In this document: positions 8,936 to 17,566 of the stretch, one piece after another | Layout of the letters: each line of letters opens with the position of its first letter | Position numbering within the stretch: position 1 is the first letter of the stretch | Assembly (NCBI GenBank): GCA_044220975.1 | Contig: JBGAPZ010000004.1 | Location: 82,929 to 146,928, forward strand | DNA: 64,000 bases | Origin: SZUA-430 sp044220975 | GTDB taxonomy: Bacteria; Pseudomonadota; Alphaproteobacteria; Micropepsales; Micropepsaceae | Reading direction: 5' to 3' | Position numbers and translations under genes: made by a program | Notes under the pieces: generated by a model | Seen by the model: the letters and a program-made list of their open reading frames with translations, nothing else | The model's database searches: none | What the model was told of the DNA's origin: nothing

Positions 8936-10099
8936 TTAGTTGTACACCTCAAACAAGCCTGCGCCGCCCATACCGCCGCCGATGCACATCGAGACGACCA
9001 CCTTCTTTGCCTTGCGGCGGCGGCCTTCGAGCAGGGCGTGGCCGGTAAGCCTTGCGCCGGTCATCCCGAACGGATGGCCGATGGCGATGGAACCGCCGTT
9101 CACGTTGTATTTCGCCGGGTCGATCTTCAGCGTATCGCGGCTGTAGAGGCACTGGCTGGCGAATGCTTCGTTCAGTTCCCACAGGTCGATGTCATCGACT
9201 TTGAGGCCGTGGCGTTCGAGTAGGCGCGGCACTGCGAAGACGGGCCCGATACCCATTTCGTCGGGTTTGCAGCCCGCGATCGCCCAACCCTTAAACGCAC
9301 CGAGCGGCTGCAGGCCGCGGCGTTCGGCTTCCTTCGCCTCCATCACGACGACGGCGGCTGCGCCGTCCGAGAGTTGGCTGGCGTTGCCGGCGGTGATGTA
9401 TTTTCCGGGGCCCTTCACCGGTTCGAGTTTGGCGAGCCCTTCGAGCGTCGTGTCGGGGCGGTTGCATTCGTCACGATCGACGACGTAGTCGACGAAGGTC
9501 TCTTCCTTCGTCTCCTTGTTCACCTGCTTCATCTTCGTTTTGACTGGGACGATCTCGTCGCGGAACTTGCCGGCTTGTTGGGCGGCCGCCATGCGGCGCT
9601 GCGACTCCAGCGAATACTCGTCTTGGTACTGGCGACTGACTTTGTAGCGCTCGGCCACGACGTCCGCCGTGTCGATCATCGGCATCCAGAAATCGGGATA
9701 CAGCTCGGTGAGGTGCGGTTCCTTGCCGCCGCCACCGCCGCCTTGGAACGAGATCGAGTCGGTGCCCGAGCCGACGACGATGTTTGCGCCTTCATGCACG
9801 ACATAGTGCGCGGCGTGGGCAATCGCGTTCAGGCCTGACGAGCAAGCGCGGTTGATCGTGACGCCCGAGGTGGTGATCGGCAGGCCCGCCAACAACGCAC
9901 CGGCGCGGGCGACGTTGCCGGAGGCGGCGACGCAGCCCGCGACGACGTCTTCGACCTCTTTCGGTTCGACCTTCGCGCGCTTAACTGCGTGCTCGATCGC
10001 GTGACCCAGCATGGTCATGTTCGACGTGTTGTTGAACCCACCGCGGCCGGCCTTGGCAAGACCGGTGCGGGCGTAGGAAACGATGACGGCTTGGCGCAT
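8936..10099 (-). CDS. Acetyl-CoA acyltransferase (thiolase)
   Basis: A 387-residue thiolase. The nucleophilic cysteine is Cys86 in NRACSSGLNAI. The second active-site motifs are GHPFGMTGAR and the CIGGGMG proton-relay cysteine near the end. With the FadJ-like protein encoded 9 bases upstream it should form the trifunctional beta-oxidation complex that releases acetyl-CoA from 3-ketoacyl-CoA. An AGGAG ribosome site precedes the start. Its genomic pairing favours a degradative 3-ketoacyl-CoA thiolase over a biosynthetic acetoacetyl-CoA thiolase. Confidence 0.93.
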   Translation of the reverse strand: MRQAVIVSYARTGLAKAGRGGFNNTSNMTMLGHAIEHAVKRAKVEPKEVEDVVAGCVAASGNVARAGALLAGLPITTSGVTINRACSSGLNAIAHAAHYVVHEGANIVVGSGTDSISFQGGGGGGKEPHLTELYPDFWMPMIDTADVVAERYKVSRQYQDEYSLESQRRMAAAQQAGKFRDEIVPVKTKMKQVNKETKEETFVDYVVDRDECNRPDTTLEGLAKLEPVKGPGKYITAGNASQLSDGAAAVVVMEAKEAERRGLQPLGAFKGWAIAGCKPDEMGIGPVFAVPRLLERHGLKVDDIDLWELNEAFASQCLYSRDTLKIDPAKYNVNGGSIAIGHPFGMTGARLTGHALLEGRRRKAKKVVVSMCIGGGMGGAGLFEVYN

Positions 10100-10108
10100 G
10101 ACTTTCTC

Positions 10109-12190
10109 CTATTTCAAATCCCTGAAACCTTTGCCTTCGGCGACGAGCTTTTCGAGCAGCTTGGAGGGTGCGAATTCGGCGCCCATTTGGCCCTCGAACT
10201 GCTTCATCTTTTCGAGCACTTTCGGCAAGCCGATCGTGTCGCCGTAGAACATCGGGCCGCCGCGGTAGACGGGCCAGCCGTAGCCGTTGATCCAGACGAT
10301 GTCGATGTCGGAGGCGCGGATCGCTTTGCCTTCCTCCAGAATCTTCGCACCCTCGTTGATCATCGGATAGACGCAGCGCTCGAGGATCTCATCGTCCGAG
10401 ATCGTGCGGCGGTTGATGCCCTTCTTCGCGGCGAAGTCGAGAATGATCTTCTCGACGACGGGTGAGGGCTTCGCGTTGCGCTCGGCGTCATAGTCGTAGA
10501 ACCCGGCGCCGGTCTTCTGGCCGCGGCGGTCCATCTCGCAGAGGATTTCGCGAACGGTCGAGCTCGACGACTTTTCCTTCGACCAACCGATGTCGAGGCC
10601 GGCGAGGTCCGACATGGCGAACGGACCCATCGGGAAGCCGAAGTTGTAAAGGACGCGATCGACGTCCCACGGCATCGCGCCTTCGAGGATCAGTTTTTGC
10701 GCTTCGCGTTGACGTTGCGAAAGCATGCGGTTGCCGACGAAGCCCGGACATACGCCGACGAGCGCTGCGATTTTGCCGATCTTGCGGGCCGTTGCCATGG
10801 ACGTTGCGATAACGGGCTTCGACGATTTTGCGCCGCGCACGACTTCAAGCAGCCGCATGACGTTGGCGGGCGAGAAGAAGTGCCAACCGATCACGCTTTC
10901 CGGCCGCTTCGTTGCCGAGGCGATTTCGTCGACGTTGAGATACGACGTGTTCGTGGCGAGGATCGCGCCCGGCTTTGCGATCTTGTCGAGTTTGCCGAAT
11001 ACGTCCTTCTTGATGTCCATGTTTTCGAACACGGCCTCGATCACAAGGTCGCGGTCGGCGAGGTCTTCGAGCGCGAGCGTGCCTTTCAGCAGGCTCATGC
11101 GCTTTTCGACGTCGGCCATCGTCAGGCGGCCGCGCTTGGCGGTGTTTTCGTAGTTCTTGCGGATGGTCGCGAGGCCGCGATCCAGCGCGTCTTGTTTCGT
11201 TTCGACGATCGTGACCGGCACGCCGACGTTCAGGAAGTTCATGGCGATGCCGCCGCCCATCGTGCCTGCGCCGATGACGCCGACCGTCTGGACGGGGAGC
11301 GTTTCGGTGTTGTCCGGCACATCCGGCACTTTCCAGACTGCGCGCTCGGCGAAGAAGACATAGCGCTGCGCGGCCGATTGCGTGCCGGTCATGAGTTCCA
11401 TGAACAGTTTGCGCTCGGCTTTAACGCCTTCTTCGAACGGCAAGTTTACGGCCGCTTCGATGCACTTGATGTTTGCTTCCGGCGCGTCAAAGCCGCGGAA
11501 TTTTTTCGCGTTCGCCTTGCGGAAGTTCGTGAAGATCTCCGGGTGAGCGCGGGCGGCGACCATCTTGTCGTTCAGATCGCGCACGCGTTTCAGAGGGCGC
11601 TTCTCGGCAACGATCTTGCGCGCGAACGCGACGGCGCCGTCGCGGAGTTTGCCTTCATCGACGAGTGCATCGACGAGGCCAACTTCGGCCGCCCATTTGG
11701 CCGAGACGTGCTCGCCGGAGGTTACCATCTCAAGCGCCTTCTCTGCGCCAACGATGCGCGGCAAGCGCTGCGTGCCGCCTGCGCCCGGGAGTAGTCCGAG
11801 CTTCACTTCCGGCAGACCGCATTTTGCGGAGGGCACCGCAACACGGTAGTGGCAGGTGAGGGCGACTTCGAGGCCCCCGCCGAGCGCGGTACCATGGATT
11901 GCGGCAACGACCGGGATGCTGGCGTTTTCAATGGCGTTCAACGCGTCGAAGAGGCTGGGGCCGGTCTGTGCCTTGCCGAACTCGCTGATGTCGGCGCCCG
12001 CGATGAATGTCTTGCCTTCGCAGATCAGCACCAGCGCCTTGACCGAAGGATCCGCCATGACTTTGGCGACGCCGTTACAAATCCCTTCGCGCACGGGTCC
12101 GGACAGTGCGTTCACGGGCGGCGAATTCAAAGTCAGAACGGCAACCTCGCCATCGAGGGCGAGATTGGTCACGGCGTTGATTGCGGTCAT
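10109..12190 (-). CDS. fadJ: Enoyl-CoA hydratase / 3-hydroxyacyl-CoA dehydrogenase fusion
   Basis: A 693-residue fusion enzyme. The N-terminal crotonase domain (about 1-190) has GTALGGGLEVAL and the LPEVKLGLLPGAGGTQRL active-site loop with both glutamates. The dehydrogenase half begins with the NAD-binding VGVIGAGTMGGGIAMNF near residue 300 and has the catalytic HFFSPANVM histidine, followed by two C-terminal helical domains. It converts enoyl-CoA to 3-ketoacyl-CoA. It is the first gene of the operon with thiolase and the flavin oxidoreductase. FadB and FadJ cannot be separated with certainty from sequence alone. Confidence 0.92.
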   Translation of the reverse strand: MTAINAVTNLALDGEVAVLTLNSPPVNALSGPVREGICNGVAKVMADPSVKALVLICEGKTFIAGADISEFGKAQTGPSLFDALNAIENASIPVVAAIHGTALGGGLEVALTCHYRVAVPSAKCGLPEVKLGLLPGAGGTQRLPRIVGAEKALEMVTSGEHVSAKWAAEVGLVDALVDEGKLRDGAVAFARKIVAEKRPLKRVRDLNDKMVAARAHPEIFTNFRKANAKKFRGFDAPEANIKCIEAAVNLPFEEGVKAERKLFMELMTGTQSAAQRYVFFAERAVWKVPDVPDNTETLPVQTVGVIGAGTMGGGIAMNFLNVGVPVTIVETKQDALDRGLATIRKNYENTAKRGRLTMADVEKRMSLLKGTLALEDLADRDLVIEAVFENMDIKKDVFGKLDKIAKPGAILATNTSYLNVDEIASATKRPESVIGWHFFSPANVMRLLEVVRGAKSSKPVIATSMATARKIGKIAALVGVCPGFVGNRMLSQRQREAQKLILEGAMPWDVDRVLYNFGFPMGPFAMSDLAGLDIGWSKEKSSSSTVREILCEMDRRGQKTGAGFYDYDAERNAKPSPVVEKIILDFAAKKGINRRTISDDEILERCVYPMINEGAKILEEGKAIRASDIDIVWINGYGWPVYRGGPMFYGDTIGLPKVLEKMKQFEGQMGAEFAPSKLLEKLVAEGKGFRDLK

Positions 12191-12220
12191 CTGGGGGCCT
12201 CGGGTTTTCCGGGGCGCACG

Positions 12221-13330
12221 CTAACCGCCAGGTGGCAGCGCGTTCAAGGTGTCTGCCAGCAGTTTCACGATTGGACCCGTGTCTTCCGTATAGGCAGCGT
12301 TGAGCGTCACGATCACCGCGTCGCGCGAAGGAACGATGGTGATCAGCTGGCCCCCGAAACCGCGGGCGAAGAACGCGTCGGTCGGGATAAGCGGCGTGAT
12401 GGCTGGTTTGCCGGTCGCGCGGTCGACGGCGTTGAGCCAGAACAGCGCTCCATAGAGGCCGTTGGAGGCAGCCGTAGGCGTGCGCGCCGCGGTCACCCAG
12501 TCGGCGGGGATGAGTTGGCGACCTTCCCACTTGCCGTCGCGTAAATAGAGCAGCCCAAAGCGTGCGAAGTCGCGCGCAGTCGCGTGGACGTAGGACGAGC
12601 CAATCCACGTGCCAGAGGCGTCGAACTCAGGGACGGCGCTTTTGATGCCGAGAGGCGCGAACAGTCTGTCGTAAAGGTGGGCGCGGTATGCATCGCGGCC
12701 ACCGAGTTGGTCGCGCAGTATTCGAGAGAGGATGTTCGCCGAGCCGCTGGAGTAGGACCAGCGCGTGCCGGGTTGAGCGCCCAGCTTCGCTTCTGCAGCA
12801 GCGCGACCGACGTCGCCGCGGCCGCTGCCGAACAGCATCTGCATCGCTTCTGCCCTAGCGTTGCCGTAGTTTTCTTCGAAATCGAGACCGTCCGTCATCT
12901 GGGCAAGTTGGCGGATCGTAATGGGCCGGCGAGGATCGTGTGGGTTCTGCCATTCGGGGACCGGCGCGCGTGTGTCCGGGTTGATGCGGTGGTCGTCGAT
13001 CGCAAGGCCGAGCGCCGCATGCAGAAAGCTCTTCGCCATCGACCATGATTGGAGCCGCGTATCACGGTTGACACCGGCGGCGTAGCGCTCGGCGACGAGC
13101 GTGCCGTGGTGGATAACGACAACGGCTTTCAGGCGAGCGAGCGCGGATGGTTGTGCGCCCGTAAATGCGCGGTCTAGCGTCGCTTCAACGGCACTCTGCT
13201 TTGCCTCGGGCCACTCGATAGTGGGGTAAGGCACGGTCGGGGGCTGCGGCGGCAACGGAGTCAGCGTGTCGGCCCATGCATTTGACGCGACCAAGAAAGC
13301 GATCGCTGAGATGACCGTGCGTCCGAGCAT
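12221..13330 (-). CDS. Exported serine hydrolase, beta-lactamase class C family
   Basis: A 369-residue protein with a signal peptide (cleavage near SNAWA, residue 20). It has the serine hydrolase SxxK motif Ser97-Met-Ala-Lys100 and a Tyr193-Ser-Ser replacing the class C YxN triad. This is typical of penicillin-binding or esterase-like members of the family rather than true lactamases. The substrate is unknown and resistance should not be assumed. Its start faces the small exported protein at 13381 across 50 bases, so the two share a divergent promoter region. Confidence 0.85.
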   Translation of the reverse strand: MLGRTVISAIAFLVASNAWADTLTPLPPQPPTVPYPTIEWPEAKQSAVEATLDRAFTGAQPSALARLKAVVVIHHGTLVAERYAAGVNRDTRLQSWSMAKSFLHAALGLAIDDHRINPDTRAPVPEWQNPHDPRRPITIRQLAQMTDGLDFEENYGNARAEAMQMLFGSGRGDVGRAAAEAKLGAQPGTRWSYSSGSANILSRILRDQLGGRDAYRAHLYDRLFAPLGIKSAVPEFDASGTWIGSSYVHATARDFARFGLLYLRDGKWEGRQLIPADWVTAARTPTAASNGLYGALFWLNAVDRATGKPAITPLIPTDAFFARGFGGQLITIVPSRDAVIVTLNAAYTEDTGPIVKLLADTLNALPPGG

Positions 13331-13380
13331 TGCCTGTGTCCCCTTAGGTCCACTATATCGGATGATAGGGGATTTTTGAA

Positions 13381-13677
13381 ATGCGCTTGATCATCGGATT
13401 GATAGTGGCCGTCCTTGTGGCGGTCGGTGGATACGGCGCCTGGCAGACTTCGATCGCGGCGGACGTGGGGGCCGCGGCGATCGCGAAGGTCACGTGTTCT
13501 TGCGTATTCGTCGAGCGACGTTCGCTGGAATCTTGTCGGGCGGATGATCCGCCGGGGTTCGAGCAAGTGTCGGTGACGGTGGACGAGAAGGTGCGCACGG
13601 CGACGGGATCCGTCGCGGGTGTCATCTTCCGCCGCGCGGCGTACACCGAAGCGTTCGGATGTACGCTTGAGCCATAA
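13381..13677 (+). CDS. Small exported cysteine-containing protein
   Basis: A 98-residue protein with a hydrophobic N-terminus (about residues 3-20), then a compact domain containing CSCVF, ESC and FGC. Four cysteines in 70 residues suggest disulfides in the periplasm. To my recollection a similar cysteine-containing segment sits at the N-terminus of some exported serine hydrolases. Here it is a separate gene divergent from such a hydrolase, which hints at a functional link. That link is inference; no family name is assigned. Confidence 0.6.
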   Translation: MRLIIGLIVAVLVAVGGYGAWQTSIAADVGAAAIAKVTCSCVFVERRSLESCRADDPPGFEQVSVTVDEKVRTATGSVAGVIFRRAAYTEAFGCTLEP

Positions 13678-13698
13678 TCCGCAGGGCCGCGTTATTTC

Positions 13699-13980
13699 TT
13701 AGGTCGCGAGGTCCAGCGCGAAGCATTGCGTTTCGCCGGTGGCGGTGTCGGTGACGCAGATTTTGATCGTGCCCGCAGGCAAGGCGCAGGTTTCAGCGAA
13801 AGTGAGAGCGGCTTGGAGGAAGTCCGTCGCGTCGATCGTTTCGCGAACCGGGGTTTCGTCTCCCGTCAACCGCGCAACGAAGCGGCGGGCGCGGGTTGAT
13901 GCGGTCAGGCCCTTGATCGGCCGCGCGGGCTGATAGCCCTCTTGCGGGCGCAGGTTCGGGCGGCGGGCGACAGACTGCAT
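13699..13980 (-). CDS. Small protein of unknown function
   Basis: A protein of about 93 residues, best started at MQSVARRPNL. The first third is basic and proline-rich (RPNLRPQEGYQPARPIKG). The rest reads as a folded domain ending in a hydrophobic TIKICVTD strand and an acidic tail. The composition suggests a compact soluble protein. A longer start at 14067 would overlap the divergent gene at 14036 and is less likely. The function is not recognised. Confidence 0.5.
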   Translation of the reverse strand: MQSVARRPNLRPQEGYQPARPIKGLTASTRARRFVARLTGDETPVRETIDATDFLQAALTFAETCALPAGTIKICVTDTATGETQCFALDLAT

Positions 13981-14035
13981 TGCGTGCGACCTTCGAGTTG
14001 GTACAGCCTGGCTCTCGAGTTTTCGGGAGCCAACG

Positions 14036-14536
14036 ATGGCGGACAAGCGAATCACTTCGCGCACCAAAGTCTACATGACGCGAATCGGCGTGCGCGATTG
14101 GCTGGTTGCGGCGGACAGCCAAAAGGCAGCGCTCAAGGCCTGGGACGTTCATAGAAACCTGTTCTCCACAGGCGAGGCGCGGATTACGAGCGATGCCACG
14201 CATGTGGCGCTCGCCATGAAAACGCCGGGGCTGCCGGTTCCGGCACCTGGGCGCGTTCAAGCGCTAGAGGAAAAGGGCAGGGCGTCGAATGTGGTGCGCC
14301 TCGCTACCGCGCGGCCCACGAAGGTCGAAGCAACGAAGCCTCAAGACACGTCGAAGCTCGACGCGGTGGAGCAGGAGCTGCGCTCGTTCGAGCGCGACAC
14401 CGCGCGCGCCCGAGCTGAGATCGAGAAACGTCAGCGCGCGCTCGAAACGGAGCTTGAAGTTTTCGATGCGGCCGCCGAACGCAAGCGCATCGTGTTGGCG
14501 AAGCGCATCAAACGGGAGCAGGACGCGCTGAAGTAA
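14036..14536 (+). CDS. Hypothetical protein with C-terminal coiled coil
   Basis: A 166-residue protein. The first 60 residues (ITSRTKVYMTRIGVRDWLV onwards) form a conserved-looking domain, followed by a low-complexity linker. From about residue 105 there is a long charged helix rich in Glu, Arg, Lys and Ala with heptad spacing, which predicts a coiled coil. There is no signal peptide and no enzymatic motif. It is divergent from the small gene ending at 13699 and convergent with that starting at 14767. A structural or adaptor role is possible. Confidence 0.6.
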   Translation: MADKRITSRTKVYMTRIGVRDWLVAADSQKAALKAWDVHRNLFSTGEARITSDATHVALAMKTPGLPVPAPGRVQALEEKGRASNVVRLATARPTKVEATKPQDTSKLDAVEQELRSFERDTARARAEIEKRQRALETELEVFDAAAERKRIVLAKRIKREQDALK

Positions 14537-14539
14537 CGC

Positions 14540-14767
14540 TTAGAGATGCACGTAGGTCAGTGCTTGCGCCTGCAAGCGGATCGCATCGCATTCTCCGTTT
14601 CGGGCGAGACGCACCATCTGCCGCGCGAGTGCTGCACGGGTGTAATCGGTGACCGCGTGGGGGCCGTGGCGCTCTTCAAGTTCGCCGACAGTGCTCTCGA
14701 ACGCTTCGCGGATTGTGCGCAAAACGAAGGGCGGCAGGACGTTGAATGATGTGATGGCGTCTTGCAT
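14540..14767 (-). CDS. Small helical protein, unknown function
   Basis: A 75-residue protein starting MQDAITSFNV, without signal peptide or membrane span. It reads as a bundle of amphipathic helices with many Arg and Glu residues. The ATG is preceded on the minus strand by GGGGAGAAAACACC, a good ribosome site. It ends 3 bases from the convergent coiled-coil gene. No family is recognised. Confidence 0.5.
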   Translation of the reverse strand: MQDAITSFNVLPPFVLRTIREAFESTVGELEERHGPHAVTDYTRAALARQMVRLARNGECDAIRLQAQALTYVHL

Positions 14768-14925
14768 TGGTGTTTTCTCCCCACACTTCTTGTTTTGCCG
14801 CAAACTAAAACCAATTGGTTGAGGTCAGGTTCACGGCGGCCGGTAACGTCTCGGTAATCTCGGGGTCTTGCCTCACCGCGCGTCTGTCTATTCAAATGCT
14901 TGGGTAAACCAATTGGAGCCGCCAG

Positions 14926-15789
14926 ATGACCAATGCCCCCGCTTATGTTCCGCCGAAAGTTTGGAGTTGGGATAAGGAATCCGGCGGGCGATTTGCCAAC
15001 ATCAATCGACCTATTGCCGGGGCGACGCACGAGAAGGAACTGTCCGTCGGCAAGCACCCGTTTCAGCTCTATTCGCTGGCAACACCGAACGGGGTGAAGG
15101 TGACCGTTATGTTCGAGGAGTTGCTCGCAAAGGGCCATACCGGTGCGGAGTACGACGCTTGGATCGTGCCGATAAACGCCGGCAATCAGTTCGGGTCTGG
15201 TTTTGTCGCGGTCAATCCAAACTCGAAGATCCCGGCGCTGCTCGATCGCTCGACGCCTTCGAAGCCAGTGCGTATCTTTGAATCCGGGGCCATATTGGTC
15301 TATCTCGCCGAAAAATTCGGCAATGCGTTCTACCCGACGGATCCGTCCAAGCGTGCGGAGTGTCTGTCGTGGCTGTTTTGGCAGATGGGTTCGGCGCCCT
15401 TCTTGGGTGGCGGCTTCGGGCACTTTTATGCCTACGCGCCGGAGAAGATCGAATACGCGATCAATCGTTACGCGATGGAGGTCAAACGCCAGCTTGACGT
15501 GCTCGATCGGCAGCTCGCGACAAACGAGTTTGTGGCGGGCTCCGACTATACGATCGCCGACATGGCGATCTGGCCTTGGTATGGGGCGCTCGCGAAGGGG
15601 CTGCTCTACGAGGCGGGTGAGTTTTTGAGCGTGCACGAATATAAACACGTCCAGCGCTGGACCGATCAAATCGCCAAGCGACCTGCGGTGCAACGCGGTC
15701 GCATGGTCAATCGCGCCTGGGGCGACGTGGCGAGCCAATTGCCGGAAAGGCACGACGCGAGCGATTTCGCGAACGTGAAAGCTGAATAG
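14926..15789 (+). CDS. yghU: Glutathione S-transferase, YghU type disulfide-bond oxidoreductase
   Basis: A 287-residue protein, almost the length of E. coli YghU. It has the family N-terminal extension (VWSWDKESGGRFANINRP), the thioredoxin fold with the catalytic ATPNGVKVTVMFEE region, and the glutathione-binding IPALLDR and FESGAILVYLAEKFG segments. The C-terminal helical domain contains SDYTIADMAIWPW. Members bind two glutathione molecules and reduce disulfides or organic peroxides in the cytoplasm. It is a monocistronic-looking gene. Confidence 0.92.
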   Translation: MTNAPAYVPPKVWSWDKESGGRFANINRPIAGATHEKELSVGKHPFQLYSLATPNGVKVTVMFEELLAKGHTGAEYDAWIVPINAGNQFGSGFVAVNPNSKIPALLDRSTPSKPVRIFESGAILVYLAEKFGNAFYPTDPSKRAECLSWLFWQMGSAPFLGGGFGHFYAYAPEKIEYAINRYAMEVKRQLDVLDRQLATNEFVAGSDYTIADMAIWPWYGALAKGLLYEAGEFLSVHEYKHVQRWTDQIAKRPAVQRGRMVNRAWGDVASQLPERHDASDFANVKAE

Positions 15790-15890
15790 GTGCGCGGGTA
15801 GTGACGTCAAGCTACACGCACTGCTGGGCGGCGGTTCCCATCTGCCAGCGCTAAGGTTGCGGGGTACGATTCGTGTTTTGGGGAGACCGC

Positions 15891-16076
15891 ATGAGTTTGC
15901 GGAAGCGTATTGAAGACGCGTATTTGGTTCAGTTTGCAGAGAATGAGCGGCTGCTCGTGGCCGAGCGTGCCGGCGGCAACGATGTCGAGCGGATCGCAAA
16001 ATACGAGGCCCTGCGCGCGGTATTGAAGCCGATTGTCGCGGAGATTGTCGTCGAGCGTAGTGTGGCGGTGCCTTAG
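15891..16076 (+). CDS. Small helical protein, unknown function
   Basis: A 61-residue protein beginning MSLRKRIEDAYLVQF. It reads as two amphipathic helices with a short turn at GGNDVER. There is no cysteine, signal or membrane segment. GGGGAGACCGC precedes the ATG as a ribosome site. A start at 15873 would add six residues. It sits between yghU and the oppositely oriented tRNA-Thr. Its protein-like amino acid use supports a real gene, but no relative is recognised. Confidence 0.4.
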   Translation: MSLRKRIEDAYLVQFAENERLLVAERAGGNDVERIAKYEALRAVLKPIVAEIVVERSVAVP

Positions 16077-16092
16077 CCATAGTGGCTGTGGC

Positions 16093-16167
16093 TGGTGCCG
16101 GATGTGTGAATTGAACACACGACCTACCGCTTACAAGGCGGTTGCTCTACCCCTGAGCTAATCCGGC
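16093..16167 (-). tRNA. tRNA-Thr (anticodon UGU)
   Basis: On the minus strand the sequence folds as a cloverleaf. The acceptor stem GCCGGAT pairs with ATCCGGC, the D-arm is GCTC..GAGC, and the anticodon arm ACCGC-CTTGTAA-GCGGT has TGT as anticodon. The T-arm is GTGTG-TTCAATT-CACAC. A 3' ACCA is encoded. UGU reads ACA threonine codons. No integrase or attachment repeat is visible next to it. Confidence 0.97.
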
Positions 16168-16264
16168 GATCGCTGGCCGCGGGGTTCGTACCGCAAGGGG
16201 CGGCGTTAGGCAATAACGGCGGCGTGACTTGAGCCGGGGCGCGTGCTCCCGCAAGTTCGGGCTC

Positions 16265-17467
16265 ATGTTCTTCAACTGCATATGGATGGCGCTGCGTGAG
16301 CTGCGGGCGAATTTGCTTCGCACGGGGCTAACCACGCTTGGCATCATTATCGGGGTGGCAGCGGTCGTCATCGTGGTGACGATTACGTCGGGGGTCTCGG
16401 CCCAACTTGTGAACGACATCTCCTCGCGCGGGCATAACGCGCTGCGCTTGGAAGCGAAGATGAGCCGCACGGGACCCGTGGCGCGGTCAACGCCGTTCAA
16501 GATCGACGATGCGGAGGCGATTGCGCGGGAAGTCCCACTGCTCAACGCAGTCGCGCCGATGACAAGTGCGTATCTGCTGTTCACGGCCGGCGATCGCAAC
16601 TACGAAACGGAGATCGTTGGCTCGACGCTGCCTTACCTCAAGATACGGCAATGGGAGATCGGGCTTGGGCGCGTGTTCAGCGAGTCGGAGGGCCGGCGAG
16701 GGGCGGCGCTTTGCGTTCTGGGTGACACGGTGCGCGAGCAGCTGTTCGGTCAACAAAATCCAGTCGGCGCGACAGTACGTTCGGGCTCGTTCACATGCGA
16801 AGTCATCGGCGTGTTCTTGAAGCGCGAGAGTTCGGCGCTGGCGAACGACATCAACGATCTCATCTTCATGCCGATCTTTGGGCTGCAGCGGCGGCTTCAG
16901 GGGGACGATAATGTGCGACGCGTGTGGGCGAGCGTCGGGAATGCGAGCGAGATCGATCCCGCCAAAGAGGCGATCGCCAAAGTGATGCGCGAGCGGCGCA
17001 AGCTGAAAGAGGGCGAAGAGAACGACTTCGAAGTGACGGACGTGCGCGAGTTGGTGCAGACGGTGTCGTCCACGCTCCGCCTGATGTCGATGGGTATATC
17101 GGGCGTGGCTGCGATCAGTTTGATCGTGGGTGGAATCGGTATCATGAATGTGATGCTCGTTGCCGTCACGGAGCGAACGCGTGAAATCGGCATTCGCCTC
17201 GCGATCGGTGCGCAGGCGCGCGACGTCGCCATGCAGTTTCTGGTCGAAGCGGCCGTGCTCTCGGTCGCCGGTGGGATCGTCGGCGCGCTGATTGGCATGG
17301 GTGCGTCGTATGCGATCACGGGTGCGATCGGGGTTCCCTTCGTACTCGGCGCAGAAGTGGTAGCGATGGCTTTCGGGGTACCTGCCGTTATCGGCATTAT
17401 CTTTGGGTTTTTCCCGGCCCTGAGGGCCTCACGGCTCGATCCAATAGAGGCTCTGCGCTTCGAGTAG
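16265..17467 (+). CDS. MacB/FtsX-type ABC transporter permease without its ATPase
   Basis: A protein of about 400 residues, best started at MFFNCIWMALREL, with the MacB_PCD/FtsX topology. It has one N-terminal membrane helix (about 20-42), a large periplasmic domain (about 45-280), then three C-terminal helices with the conserved IVGGIGIMNVMLVAVTERTREIGIRLAIGA coupling region split across the first of them. Such permeases normally work with a LolD-like ATPase and often a MacA adaptor. No ATPase gene lies in this window. The next gene is an RND-type adaptor. It may use an ATPase encoded elsewhere. Confidence 0.88.
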   Translation: MFFNCIWMALRELRANLLRTGLTTLGIIIGVAAVVIVVTITSGVSAQLVNDISSRGHNALRLEAKMSRTGPVARSTPFKIDDAEAIAREVPLLNAVAPMTSAYLLFTAGDRNYETEIVGSTLPYLKIRQWEIGLGRVFSESEGRRGAALCVLGDTVREQLFGQQNPVGATVRSGSFTCEVIGVFLKRESSALANDINDLIFMPIFGLQRRLQGDDNVRRVWASVGNASEIDPAKEAIAKVMRERRKLKEGEENDFEVTDVRELVQTVSSTLRLMSMGISGVAAISLIVGGIGIMNVMLVAVTERTREIGIRLAIGAQARDVAMQFLVEAAVLSVAGGIVGALIGMGASYAITGAIGVPFVLGAEVVAMAFGVPAVIGIIFGFFPALRASRLDPIEALRFE

Positions 17468-17566
17468 ATGAAACATTTGTGTCGCAGTTCGGCATTATGG
17501 GTAACGGCCTTTTCAGCGGTGGCCCCTTAGGCTGACTTGCCTATATTGCCGGGGTTAGGATCACGC

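Noticed and set aside
10697..11794. Long plus-strand frame antisense to the fadJ-type gene.
   Set aside because: Antisense shadow of a well-conserved enzyme; no ribosome site or family motif.
12221..13330. Antibiotic-resistance beta-lactamase.
   Set aside because: The YxN motif is YSS and the family includes many esterases and peptidases, so a resistance role is not supported.
14557..16080. Minus-strand frame of about 500 codons across yghU.
   Set aside because: Composition is Arg/Pro/His-rich and it covers a clear YghU gene plus flanking DNA.
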